From NCBI RefSeq assembly GCF_008271805.1, contig NZ_VSRY01000160.1, positions 44,433-108,432 of the forward strand: a DNA stretch of 64,000 nucleotides, read 5' to 3'. Of this stretch, positions 1-7,875 are shown piece after piece. Below the pieces are notes generated by a model. That model was given only the letters and a program-made list of their open reading frames with translations, had not been told where the DNA came from and ran no database searches. A program made the position numbers and the translations under genes. Positions within the stretch are counted from its first letter, which is position 1. The number at the start of each line of letters is the position of its first letter. This DNA comes from Streptomyces sp. TRM49041. GTDB taxonomy: Bacteria; Actinomycetota; Actinomycetes; Streptomycetales; Streptomycetaceae.

Positions 1-644
1 CGCTCCTCGCCCGGCTGCGGGACGACGCGGCCGCCGAACGGATCCGCCATGCCCTGGAGGTGACCGGGTCGGACGGCTGCCACGGCGTGCCGGTGGTGTG
101 GGAGACGGTCGAGGTGTCGGGCGTCGCCGACCCGGCCCTGGCACGGTACGTCGGCACGCGGCTGCCCGACTGGGCGGCTGCCCGGCGGCTGCTGCTCGCG
201 GACCGGCTCGGCACGGCGGTGCTCCAGCACGTCGGCCATGAGGAGAACGTGCGCGCGATCATGTGTCACCGGGTGCACACCGGCGGCTCGGACGGCATCC
301 TGCGGGGTGCGAAGCCGCATCCGCGCGCGTACGGCACGTTCCCGCACTACCTGGGGCGGTATGTGCGCGAGCTGGGCGTGCTGTCGCTGGAGGAGGCCGT
401 CGCGCATCTGACGTCCCGCCCCGCCGCCCGGCTGCGGCTGCCCGACCGGGGGCTGGTCCGCGAGGGGTACCGGGCGGACCTGGTGCTGTTCGACCCGGAC
501 ACGGTCGCGGCGGGCGCCACCTTCGCGGCGCCGCGCACGCCGCCGGCCGGAATCCCGTACGTGCTGATCGACGGGCGGTTCGTGGTGCGGGACGGGCGGC
601 GTACGGACGTACTGGCGGGGCGCTCCGTGCGCCGTATGCCGTGA
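1..644 (+). CDS. N-acyl-D-amino-acid deacylase (D-aminoacylase), C-terminal part
   Basis: This is the 3' end of a gene that begins before the window; the reading frame is open from base 3 to the TGA at 642-644. The residues match the C-terminal part of the amidohydrolase-fold D-aminoacylases, which hydrolyse N-acyl-D-amino acids. The stretch HPRAYGTFPHYLGRYVRELG followed by LSLEEAVAHLTSRPA and then GYRADLVLFDPDTV is the usual end of this family, where the metal-binding barrel closes and the small beta-sandwich follows. The metal ligands near the N-terminus lie outside the window, so activity cannot be judged. It converges on the mannosyltransferase gene with only 8 bases between the stops, and I see no hairpin there. 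Confidence 0.85.
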   Translation, partial: LLARLRDDAAAERIRHALEVTGSDGCHGVPVVWETVEVSGVADPALARYVGTRLPDWAAARRLLLADRLGTAVLQHVGHEENVRAIMCHRVHTGGSDGILRGAKPHPRAYGTFPHYLGRYVRELGVLSLEEAVAHLTSRPAARLRLPDRGLVREGYRADLVLFDPDTVAAGATFAAPRTPPAGIPYVLIDGRFVVRDGRRTDVLAGRSVRRMP

Positions 645-652
645 CTCCCGGT

Positions 653-2125
653 TCAGGCGCGGGACGGTTCGCGGTCCTCGGCGCGGCGCGGGGACGGCAG
701 CCAGATCCCGGCGGCGAAGTCGGCGCGGCGCAGTAGCAGCTGGGCGCCTATCGCGCAGGCCACGACGGCCAGGGCGAACCCGTAGGCGGGGGTGCGCCCG
801 TCGGGCGCCGTCACATAGACGAGGCCCGCCGACAGGATGGTGACGGCGCGGCCGGTGCGGCGGTTCCAGGCGGTCGCGGCGAGCAGCGGCACGGCCCACA
901 GCAGGTACCAGGGCTGCACCATCGGCGAGAGGGCGACCAGCGCGAGGAAGGCGAGGCCGAGCGCGTGCGGCGGGTCGAGCAGTCCGCGGGCGGCGCAGGA
1001 CGCCAGGTATGCGATGAGGGCGATGGCCAGGGTGAGGCCCATGGCCTGGACGGCGCGCTTCACGGGGTCGGGTTCGGCGCCCGACAGGAAGTACATGGAC
1101 TCGCCGAGGGCGACACCGAGGTCGCTGGTGAGGGAGAGTGCGGTGTGGATGGTGCCGGCGACACTCTGGGTGCGGAGCCAGCCGAAGCCGGTGCCGGCGA
1201 GCAGCGTCGCCCCTACGGCGACCGCCCCGGCGACGGCGCCCGGCCCCAGCAGGCCCTTGGCCGCCCGCCGTATCAGCGGGCCGGACGTCTCGCGGCCGAC
1301 GACGACCCCGATGAAGAGCAGGGCGAGCGCGGCCGGCGACTTGATCATCATGGCGAGGGCGACGAGGGCGCTGCCCGCGACCCAGCGGCCGCCGCGCACG
1401 GCGAGCGCGGTGCCCGCGAGGAGCAGCCCGACCATCAGCCCGTCGTTGTGGAGGCCGCCGGCGACATGGACGAGCAGGAGCGGGTTGAGGGCGCCCAGCC
1501 ACAGGGCGCCTGCCGTGGCGCGGCGCGGCGCGAGCCGGAGCAGGGACCAGAAGACGAGGGCGAGCGCGGCGACCGCGACGAGCCGCATGCCGAGCACGGC
1601 GGGCACGATCTGCCCGCCCGTCGCCGAGACGACCGCCTTGGCGAGGAGGAGGAAGACGGGCCCGTACGGGGCCGGGGTGTCGGTCCAGTGACCGCCGACG
1701 CTCGCGGCCGCCGCCCCGCCCACGCCGTCGGGCGCGAGGACGTTGGGGCCGGAGCGGTACACGTCGTGGCCCTCGACGACCATGGCGCCCTGCGCGATGT
1801 AGCTGTAGACGTCCGCGCTGTACAGCGGCGGGGCGAGGAGGAGGGGCGCCGTCCACCAGCCGAGCGTGGCGGCGGTGGCCCGGACCCGGACGACGGCGCC
1901 CTCGGCGATCAGCCGCCCGTACCTCCACCAGGCGACGACCAGCAGGGTGAGTCCGGCGCAGGCGAGGAGGACGCCGGGCCGCGCCGTGTCGGCGCCGCGG
2001 GGGAACCAGAGCCCCCACGGGTCCCGCGCGGGCATCGTGCCGGCTGCCCAGCCGCCCAGCGCGACGGCGACCGATCCGGCCGCGCCCAGACGACGGCATC
2101 CGGCGACGCTCCTCAAGGACCACAT
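653..2125 (-). CDS. MptB-like polyprenol-phosphomannose-dependent alpha-1,6-mannosyltransferase
   Basis: This 490-residue protein is almost entirely hydrophobic segments separated by short loops, as expected of a multispanning GT-C glycosyltransferase. The loop SADVYSYIAQGAMVVEGHDV followed by GPNVLAPDG and HWTDTPAPYGPVFLLLAK is the hallmark of the MptA/MptB group, which uses polyprenyl-phosphate mannose to extend alpha-1,6-mannan on the outer face of the membrane. The Asp in SADVYSY is the likely catalytic residue by family analogy. In Streptomyces the exact acceptor is not known to me. The ATG at 2123-2125 is the first in-frame start. A role in cell-envelope mannan or lipoglycan is inferred. 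Confidence 0.8.
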   Translation of the reverse strand: MWSLRSVAGCRRLGAAGSVAVALGGWAAGTMPARDPWGLWFPRGADTARPGVLLACAGLTLLVVAWWRYGRLIAEGAVVRVRATAATLGWWTAPLLLAPPLYSADVYSYIAQGAMVVEGHDVYRSGPNVLAPDGVGGAAAASVGGHWTDTPAPYGPVFLLLAKAVVSATGGQIVPAVLGMRLVAVAALALVFWSLLRLAPRRATAGALWLGALNPLLLVHVAGGLHNDGLMVGLLLAGTALAVRGGRWVAGSALVALAMMIKSPAALALLFIGVVVGRETSGPLIRRAAKGLLGPGAVAGAVAVGATLLAGTGFGWLRTQSVAGTIHTALSLTSDLGVALGESMYFLSGAEPDPVKRAVQAMGLTLAIALIAYLASCAARGLLDPPHALGLAFLALVALSPMVQPWYLLWAVPLLAATAWNRRTGRAVTILSAGLVYVTAPDGRTPAYGFALAVVACAIGAQLLLRRADFAAGIWLPSPRRAEDREPSRA

Positions 2126-2186
2126 GAGGAGCCAACCTACCGGGGCGTCGCCGGGCAGCGACCGGCCGTGTACGAATCCGACGGGC

Positions 2187-3080
2187 TTACGGCCTGGGGA
2201 GCGTGCAGCCGGGCAGGCTGAGGTCGATCTTGTTGCCGGTGCCGACGCAGGGCGCGATGGTGTGGGTCTGCTGGGCGTAGTTGATGCCCTCGCGGACGGT
2301 CACCTCGCCGTTCTCGTCGACCTCGCAGGGGTTGTTGAGGGTGCAGCGGCCGCCGGACTCGTTGCCGGTGTTGTTGACGGCGACGACCTTGCCGGTGGCC
2401 GTGTCGATCACGGGTGAGCCGGAGGTGCCGCCGATGGTGTCGCAGGCGGCGGTGTAGCGGATCGAGTCGGTCCAGGTCCAGTCGCTCTCCTTGAGGCGGT
2501 GGGCGAAGCCGTCCACGGAGCAGCTGTAGACGCGCTTCCAGTAGCCGGAGACCACCTTGATGGCGGTGCCCCGGGCGGGGCGGGCGGTGTCGAGTTCGAG
2601 GGCCTTGACGTGGTAGCGGTTCTCGATCTGGCGGTAGGTGCTGGTGAGTTCGTACAGCGAGACGTCGGTGTCGGTCATCGTCGCGTACGCGATCTTGCTC
2701 GCGCGGAGCGTGGCGACGCGGCCGCCGGCGGAGTTCAGCAGGCTGAAGGTGCGGTTCGAGGCCCGGTCGACGAGCACGACGCCGGGACCGGGCATACCGG
2801 TCTCGACGCAGTGGCCGTTGGAGAGCACCAGGGCGCGGTCGTCGGGCCGCGACCCGGCCGGCCGGACCACGGAGCCGGAGCAGTTGCTGAGGGCCACGGT
2901 CCCGGCGAAGTCGACGGCGGTGACCGCGGGCGCGGAGGCCGGCGACGCGGAGGCGGGAGCGGGTGCCGGGGCGGACCTGGTGGTCGGTGCGGGGCGGTCG
3001 GCGGTGGTGGCTGCCGCCGGTGCGGCGCCCAGGCCGAGGAGCGCGAGAGCGAGCAGCGCACCGGCGAGAGGCTTCTTCAT
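2187..3080 (-). CDS. Secreted trypsin-like serine protease (S1 family)
   Basis: The 297-residue product starts with a clear Sec signal peptide (MKKPLAGALLALALLGLGA, then APAAA near residue 25) and an Ala/Pro/Ser-rich linker to about residue 55. The S1 triad is visible: His in LSNGHCVE, Asp in TDTDVSLYEL and Ser in GGTSGSPVID, where the GTSGSP loop holds the nucleophile. Several Cys residues suggest disulphides. The protein should be exported and cut peptides outside the cell; specificity is unknown. The ATG at 3078-3080 has a GAGGGG ribosome site about a dozen bases upstream. It is divergent from the aminotransferase gene, with about 200 bases between the starts. Confidence 0.85.
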   Translation of the reverse strand: MKKPLAGALLALALLGLGAAPAAATTADRPAPTTRSAPAPAPASASPASAPAVTAVDFAGTVALSNCSGSVVRPAGSRPDDRALVLSNGHCVETGMPGPGVVLVDRASNRTFSLLNSAGGRVATLRASKIAYATMTDTDVSLYELTSTYRQIENRYHVKALELDTARPARGTAIKVVSGYWKRVYSCSVDGFAHRLKESDWTWTDSIRYTAACDTIGGTSGSPVIDTATGKVVAVNNTGNESGGRCTLNNPCEVDENGEVTVREGINYAQQTHTIAPCVGTGNKIDLSLPGCTLPRP

Positions 3081-3280
3081 GTGGGGGGTCCCCTCTTGCG
3101 ACGAATGTCATGCGCATTCTCAGAAATGGGCATGTCCTCGACAAGAGGTCCTTTTCGGCCGACCCGGCGGCCCCCACCGCGCCGGATCGGCGTTCGGGTG
3201 ACCCGCCGCCGCCCAGGCCACGAAAGGACGTGTCCCAAAACACGAGGCGCCCCGGTCGCCACGGCCGTAAGCTCGCGAGC

Positions 3281-4492
3281 ATGCAGGTCATCCAGTCAAC
3301 GAAGCTCGCCAACGTCTGCTACGAAATCCGTGGCCCGGTGCTCGACGAGGCGATGCGGCTGGAGGCGGCGGGCCACCGCATCCTCAAGCTCAACACCGGC
3401 AACCCCGCCGCCTTCGGCTTCGAGTGCCCGCCCGCGATCCTCGAGGACATGCTCCGCAACCTCGGCGACGCGCACGGCTACGGCGACGCGAAGGGCCTGC
3501 TGTCGGCGCGGCGCGCGGTGATGAGCCACTACGAGACGAAGGGCATCCCACTCTCGGTCGAGGACATCTACATCGGCAACGGCGTCTCGGAGCTCATCCA
3601 GATGGCGATGCAGGCCCTGCTCGACGACGGCGACGAGGTGCTCGTACCGGCCCCGGACTACCCGCTGTGGACGGCCTCCGTGGCCCTCGCGGGCGGCACG
3701 CCGGTGCACTACCGGTGCGACGAGCAGTCCGACTGGATGCCCGACCTGGCCGACATCGAGCGCAAGGTCACCGACCGGACCAAGGCCCTCGTCATCATCA
3801 ACCCGAACAACCCGACGGGCGCGGTCTACGACGACGAGATGCTCCGCGGCCTGACGGAGATCGCCCGCCGCCACAACCTCGTGGTCTGCTCGGACGAGAT
3901 CTACGACAAGATCCTCTACGACGGCGCGACACACACGCCGACCTCCGCCGTCGCACCCGACCTGCTGTGCCTGACCTTCAACGGCATGTCGAAGAACTAC
4001 CGGGTGGCGGGCTACCGCAGCGGCTGGCTGGCGGTGTGCGGCCCGAAGACGCACGCCTCCTCGTACATCGAGGGCCTGACGATCCTCGCCAACATGCGTC
4101 TCTGCGCCAACATGCCGGCCCAGCACTCCATCGCCGCCGCCCTCCAGGGCCGGCAGTCGATCGAGGCGCTCGTGGCGCCCGGCGGCCGTCTCCTGGAGCA
4201 GCGGGACGCGGCGTACGAGCAGCTGATCCGGATCCCGGGCGTCAGCTGTGTGAAGCCGAAGGGCGCGCTGTACCTCTTCCCGCGCCTCGACCCGGCCGTC
4301 TACAAGATCAAGGACGACCGGCAGATGGTCCTCGACCTGCTGCGGGCCGAGAAGATCATGGTGGTGCACGGCACGGGCTTCAACTGGCACGAGCCGGACC
4401 ACTTCCGGATCGTCACCCTGCCGAACGCCACGGACCTGACGGACGCGGTGACCCGGATCGGGAACTTCCTGGACGGCTACAGCCAGCACTGA
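3281..4492 (+). CDS. alaA: AlaA-like glutamate-pyruvate aminotransferase
   Basis: This fold-type I PLP aminotransferase has 403 residues, matching the E. coli AlaA length (about 405). The N-terminus (KLANVCYEIRGPVLDEA), YIGNGVSELIQMAMQALL, PAPDYPLWTA, INPNNPTGAVY and SDEIYDKILYDGATH match AlaA almost block for block, as I remember it. The Schiff-base lysine is K238 in FNGMSKNYRVAGYRSGW. The enzyme should interconvert pyruvate plus glutamate and alanine plus 2-oxoglutarate in the cytosol. The frame is open upstream to 2963, but the ATG at 3281 is chosen because homology begins there and the upstream residues look like translated promoter DNA. Confidence 0.85.
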   Translation: MQVIQSTKLANVCYEIRGPVLDEAMRLEAAGHRILKLNTGNPAAFGFECPPAILEDMLRNLGDAHGYGDAKGLLSARRAVMSHYETKGIPLSVEDIYIGNGVSELIQMAMQALLDDGDEVLVPAPDYPLWTASVALAGGTPVHYRCDEQSDWMPDLADIERKVTDRTKALVIINPNNPTGAVYDDEMLRGLTEIARRHNLVVCSDEIYDKILYDGATHTPTSAVAPDLLCLTFNGMSKNYRVAGYRSGWLAVCGPKTHASSYIEGLTILANMRLCANMPAQHSIAAALQGRQSIEALVAPGGRLLEQRDAAYEQLIRIPGVSCVKPKGALYLFPRLDPAVYKIKDDRQMVLDLLRAEKIMVVHGTGFNWHEPDHFRIVTLPNATDLTDAVTRIGNFLDGYSQH

Positions 4493-4508
4493 GCCGGTTT
4501 TCTGGGCC

Positions 4509-4528
4509 AGACTCAACTTTAGACTCAA
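4509..4528. repeat. Two direct AGACTCAA repeats upstream of the SCO4983-like gene
   Basis: The 8-mer AGACTCAA occurs at 4509-4516 and again at 4521-4528, a 12-base repeat distance on about one helical turn. It lies 46-65 bases before the start codon at 4574. The spacing would suit a protein binding one face of the DNA, but no known regulator is recognised. Confidence 0.35.
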
Positions 4529-4573
4529 TCCAAGCTAAGATGGTCTCCTGTCAGTGAGCAGGAGGCCATCCCC

Positions 4574-4966
4574 ATGTACGAACCGATCCGCACCAAGTCG
4601 GTCCAGCGGATGGCCGACGACGACCGGACCCAGTTCCCGCATCGCTCCCGCGAGGAGGAGCTGGACATCCAGCTCGCCGGACACCTCGCCGCACTTCTGG
4701 CCGTCACCGAGGAGCTCGGGGACGGCACCGCCGCCGAACGCATCGCGCAGCAGGTGGCCCGGCTGCGCGGCGCCCCGCCGGCCCGGCACGCCGGACTGAC
4801 CGGAGCGGACACGTCCGCGCTGCACCGCCGCGCCCACGCGCTCGCGGGGCGCGCCCTGGTCGTCGCGGCCTCCCGTGCCGACACCGCCGTCGCGATCCTC
4901 GCCGCCGAGCGGATGGACGCGCACGCCGCCGCCCTGGGCGGGAACCGCCTGGTCGGCACCCCCTGA
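4574..4966 (+). CDS. Conserved SCO4983-type small protein of unknown function
   Basis: This is a 130-residue soluble protein. The N-terminus (MYEPIRTKSV, then FPHRSREEELDIQLAGHLA) matches the Streptomyces family I recall as SCO4983, whose function is not known. The rest is Ala-rich and predicted helical (QLAGHLAALLAVTEEL; RRAHALAGRALVVAASRADT), with no Cys, no signal peptide and no recognisable catalytic motif. An AGGAGG ribosome site sits 8-10 bases before the ATG, a strong start. PEP carboxykinase lies about 4 kb away, as I remember for the SCO4979-SCO4983 region, which supports the assignment. No function is inferred. Confidence 0.75.
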   Translation: MYEPIRTKSVQRMADDDRTQFPHRSREEELDIQLAGHLAALLAVTEELGDGTAAERIAQQVARLRGAPPARHAGLTGADTSALHRRAHALAGRALVVAASRADTAVAILAAERMDAHAAALGGNRLVGTP

Positions 4967-4970
4967 CGGC

Positions 4971-5004
4971 CCCGGTCCGCGCCCGCGCAGGTGCGCGGAC
5001 CGGG
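4971..5004. terminator. Hairpin between convergent genes (12-bp arms)
   Basis: CCCGGTCCGCGC at 4971-4982 pairs perfectly with GCGCGGACCGGG at 4993-5004 across a 10-base loop. It begins 5 bases after the stop of the 4574-4966 gene, which fits a GC-rich Streptomyces terminator lacking a U-tract. Confidence 0.6.
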
Positions 5005-5122
5005 TGCCACCGCCTCCCGACCGCTCCCGCCGACTGACCGGCCCCGTGCCCCGGGCGCAGCGCCACAGGCGGTGGACCTCCGGCCGCGGCCGGGCCGTCG
5101 CACGCCCTTCGGCGCCGCGAGG

Positions 5123-6277
5123 TCACCTGGATCGCCCCGTCGCCTTCCTCGGCTTTTTCGGCTTCTTCGGCCGCCGACGGCCGGCGGGCGCCCCGGAGGG
5201 GGTCCCGAGCACCGCGGAGAGACGCTGAGCCGCGTACTCACGGTTGACCAGCGTCTGCTTGCGATGGACCTCCGGCAGCTCCGGCATGGCGAGCAGCCGG
5301 TTGCACGCCTGGTAGGAACCCCGCCAGTCCCCCACCCAGTACGCGGTGATCGAGAACTCCATCAGCAGCCCCCACCTGTACACCCAGGGACTCACGAACA
5401 GCAGGTCGTCCGGAACGGGCCGGTTGAGTCCGGCGCAGACGAAGGCGTGCGCGGCCCTGTAGCGCCTCATGGCACGCAGCCGTGAACACAGTTCGTAGCA
5501 GGCTTCGAGACGGTGGGGCCGCGTCTCCCAGGCCCGCACGAGCGCGTCCATGGCGCCCGGCCAGTCTCCCGTGTCGGCTCTGAGGATTCCGGTCTGGAGC
5601 AGCGAGTAGTAGACCTCCTCCGGCCAGCCGCCCATCGTGGCGCGGCGCTCGTAGAGGGCGACGGCCTCTTCCGCGCGGCCCATGTCACGCATGGTCTGGG
5701 CCAGATAGAAGACGGTGCGGGTGTTGTCGGGGTCACGCTCGAGTTCGGCGCTCAGCAGCCGCGCGTCGCGCTCGAACTTGTCCTGACGCGACCCTCCGTC
5801 GGCGTGGTCCACGACGACCAGGGCGTCGAGGTTCGCCTGGTCGGTCGGCTCGTCGGTCGTGAGGTACTCGTGGGTGACGCCTTCGTAGCGCCAGGCGATG
5901 TCGCCCCTGACCAGCCGCTTGATGCGGTATTCGAGGGCACCTTCGTGCCGGAGCATGTAGCCGGCGGCCGTGAGCGGCGGCAGGGGGCCGTTCTGCCGGA
6001 TCTCCAGGTCGGCGTCGAGCAGGAGCAGATAGTCGGCCCTGCCCCGCGCATGAGCGATGTTGAGGCTCCGGTTGTGGCCGAAGTCGACCCACGGCTCCTC
6101 GCGGAGCTCCCCGGGGATGTCTCTGAGCGCGCTGCGGATCAGCTCCTGCGTGCCGTCCGTGGACCCGGTGTCGGAGATCACCCAGGTGGTGATCAGGTCA
6201 CGGACCGATGAGAGGCAGCGTTCGATGACCCCGGACTCGTTCTTGACGATCATGCAAAGGCAAATGGTCGGCTTCAC
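5123..6277 (-). CDS. Family 2 glycosyltransferase with TPR-like C-terminal repeats
   Basis: Residues 1 to about 200 form a GT-A fold: KPTICLCMIVKNESGVIERC, then ISDTGSTDGTQELI and LLLLDADLEI, where DAD is the metal/nucleotide-sugar motif. Residues from about 200 to 340 look like tetratricopeptide repeats (ERDPDNTRTVFYLAQTMRDM, AEEAVALYERRA, HRLEACYELCSRLRAM). The last 20 residues are strongly basic (KKPKKPRK). This architecture matches SunS-like and other TPR-GT2 enzymes that glycosylate peptides or proteins, but the acceptor here is unknown. There is no signal peptide. The start is GTG at 6275-6277; the next in-frame ATG would remove part of the first beta strand. It is divergent from the collagen-like gene, which raises the untested idea that the two are linked. 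Confidence 0.75.
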   Translation of the reverse strand: MKPTICLCMIVKNESGVIERCLSSVRDLITTWVISDTGSTDGTQELIRSALRDIPGELREEPWVDFGHNRSLNIAHARGRADYLLLLDADLEIRQNGPLPPLTAAGYMLRHEGALEYRIKRLVRGDIAWRYEGVTHEYLTTDEPTDQANLDALVVVDHADGGSRQDKFERDARLLSAELERDPDNTRTVFYLAQTMRDMGRAEEAVALYERRATMGGWPEEVYYSLLQTGILRADTGDWPGAMDALVRAWETRPHRLEACYELCSRLRAMRRYRAAHAFVCAGLNRPVPDDLLFVSPWVYRWGLLMEFSITAYWVGDWRGSYQACNRLLAMPELPEVHRKQTLVNREYAAQRLSAVLGTPSGAPAGRRRPKKPKKPRKATGRSR

Positions 6278-6625
6278 GTCATCACTGATCCCCGCGTGGT
6301 TGTGTGGGCGACCTTAGGAACCGGCCGGTGCCCGAGCGGTCCGGCACGCCGGTGCCTCCTCCCTTTGGACGGCCTGCGGGCGGCCGCTGCGCTGAATGTC
6401 CGGCGCGCCTCCCGCCATGCACCCCAATACGCCCAAATCATGACAAACAGTACGCCCACGCGTATGCGGACGGTACAGACGGCCAACCACAAGGACCGGC
6501 TGCCCTCGTCAGGCCTCCGCGCGGTCCCGCCGGCGGTGCAGGCGTCACAGCCTCACCCGCCGGAAGGGACCGCGACCGAACACCTCGGGCGTGAACGGCT
6601 CGAACTCAAGAAAGCAGGTCACTTC
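6278..6625. other. Divergent intergenic region, 348 bases
   Basis: This stretch separates the GT2/TPR gene (minus) from the first collagen-like gene (plus). The frame of the collagen-like gene stays open through it from 6296, but the residues are unlike any secreted N-terminus and a signal peptide starts only at 6626. It must carry promoters for both genes; I could not pick a convincing -35/-10 pair. The segment 6425-6480 is less GC-rich than its surroundings. Confidence 0.5.
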
Positions 6626-7492
6626 ATGAGTCCTGACCACAGGACTGCATCCCGCCTCGGCCCGCTTCCGAAGCGGCGCAGGTGGCTCGCCGCCGGCACG
6701 GCGACATCGCTGGCGCTCGTCATGCTGGGCCTGGCCAGCCCCACCATGGCGATGACGCCCGGCGTCCAGTCGTCTCCCGTCGTGGACGACACGTCCACGA
6801 CGGACGACAGGTGCATGGTCTCGGCGTCCCCCCTCGCCGCGACCGTGGAAGGCGGGGACCGCTGCAAGGGCAAGGTCGGACCCACAGGCCCGACAGGACC
6901 CACGGGTCCGACAGGACCCACAGGCCCGGTCGGCCCCACCGGGGAGACAGGTCCGACCGGACCCACGGGCCCGACGGGTCCCGTGGGCCCCAGTGAGTGC
7001 GTCGACATCGACTCCTACGCGCCCAACAACGCCGAAGAGTTCAGCGTGCTGCTGACCACCACCGGGAACTACTACGCCGGCCAGCGGCTCCACGAGGCCG
7101 CCGTGGACACGAACGGCAACGGGCTCCCGGACATGGACGAGGACGGCGACGGCTACGACTTCGAGCCGATCGGCGACTACGAATGGACGCTCATCAGCGG
7201 TCCGGACAACCCCGACTTCCCCGACAACCCGTGTTCGGTGTCCATCACGTCCCAGGGCAACGCCGCCTACGCCAAGGTGCTCACCCTCGACAACGAGGTG
7301 TGGGAGACGCGCGGTGACGTCAATGGCCTGAACTTCATCTGGGACGAGGCCTGGGTCCAACTCACCGACCCCGAGCCTCCGCTCGCCCTGAACTTCCAGG
7401 CCGAGAAGAGCCTCGACGGCCTCCCGCAGAACGCCCCGCAGAACACCTCCGCCCCCAGCTCCAAGGCCACCACCAGGGGCAAGGAGGACTGA
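6626..7492 (+). CDS. Secreted collagen-like protein 1
   Basis: This 288-residue protein has a basic N-terminus (PKRRRW) followed by a hydrophobic segment ending near SPTMAMTPG, a plausible Sec signal peptide. Residues 85-122 are an uninterrupted Gly-X-Y array of mostly Gly-Pro-Thr. After it comes a region of about 165 residues containing DTNGNGLPDMDEDGDGYD, an acidic Asp-rich loop like a thrombospondin type 3 or dockerin calcium site. It ends in a Ser/Ala/Lys tail. Proteins of this kind usually form trimers at the cell surface, but here that is inference. The start at 6626 is shared in sequence (MSP-HRT-LGPLP) with the paralogue at 7876, which supports it over upstream options. Confidence 0.75.
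   Translation: MSPDHRTASRLGPLPKRRRWLAAGTATSLALVMLGLASPTMAMTPGVQSSPVVDDTSTTDDRCMVSASPLAATVEGGDRCKGKVGPTGPTGPTGPTGPTGPVGPTGETGPTGPTGPTGPVGPSECVDIDSYAPNNAEEFSVLLTTTGNYYAGQRLHEAAVDTNGNGLPDMDEDGDGYDFEPIGDYEWTLISGPDNPDFPDNPCSVSITSQGNAAYAKVLTLDNEVWETRGDVNGLNFIWDEAWVQLTDPEPPLALNFQAEKSLDGLPQNAPQNTSAPSSKATTRGKED
6878..6991 (+). repeat. Collagen-like Gly-Pro-Thr triplet repeat
   Basis: There are thirty-eight codons of unbroken Gly-X-Y: five GPT, GPV, GPT, GET, three GPT, GPV and a final GP. Synonymous codons vary between triplets, so this is not a simple 9-base microsatellite; selection appears to hold the protein pattern. Confidence 0.9.
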
Positions 7493-7875
7493 CACCCCCG
7501 GCCCTTCCTCTGAAGGCATATCAGCTCTCAAGGACCAGCGTGCGCACCGTGTCCGGGACCGTACGGGCAGGTGCGCACGCCCGGCCGGGGGCGAGCGCCG
7601 GCCGGCCGAGCATCTGCCTTCCCGTGCGCCGGCCGAGGGCGTCGACGTGCCGGCAGCGCCCAGAGGCACAGCCCTGAACCGACCCTGTACAGCCAGACCC
7701 ACCCGAATGGCGGCACGACAGTGCGTCATACGAGCGGACTATTCACGCTGGCCCAATGTGCTGATCGTTCCCTTTGGCATGCAAATTTCCGGCCCAGGCG
7801 GGCGAAACATGCCAGAGGGAGGTCATCAGGTCCTCCCCATGCAATCACCCCCCTCAGTTCCACAAGGAGCAATCC
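7493..7875. other. Intergenic region between the collagen-like genes, 383 bases
   Basis: The first part holds a hairpin (7538-7580). The remainder should carry the promoter of the second collagen-like gene. Its reading frame is open from 7774, but the shared MSP N-terminus and an AAGGAG ribosome site at 7864-7869 place the start at 7876. I see no other gene here. Confidence 0.5.
7538..7580 (+). terminator. Hairpin after collagen-like gene 1 (11-bp arms)
   Basis: GCGTGCGCACC at 7538-7548 pairs with GGTGCGCACGC at 7570-7580 around a 21-base loop. It lies 46 bases after the stop codon. There is no U-tract. Confidence 0.5.

Noticed and set aside
2137..3312. 391-residue minus-strand frame covering the protease gene
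   Set aside because: It is a shadow in another frame, rich in Arg/Pro/His; the overlapping 297-residue frame has the signal peptide and full S1 triad.
4509..4531. HspR HAIR-type operator (CTTGAGT-N7-ACTCAAG) upstream of the SCO4983-like gene
   Set aside because: The ACTCAA half-sites are in direct, not inverted, orientation and the flanking bases do not fit.
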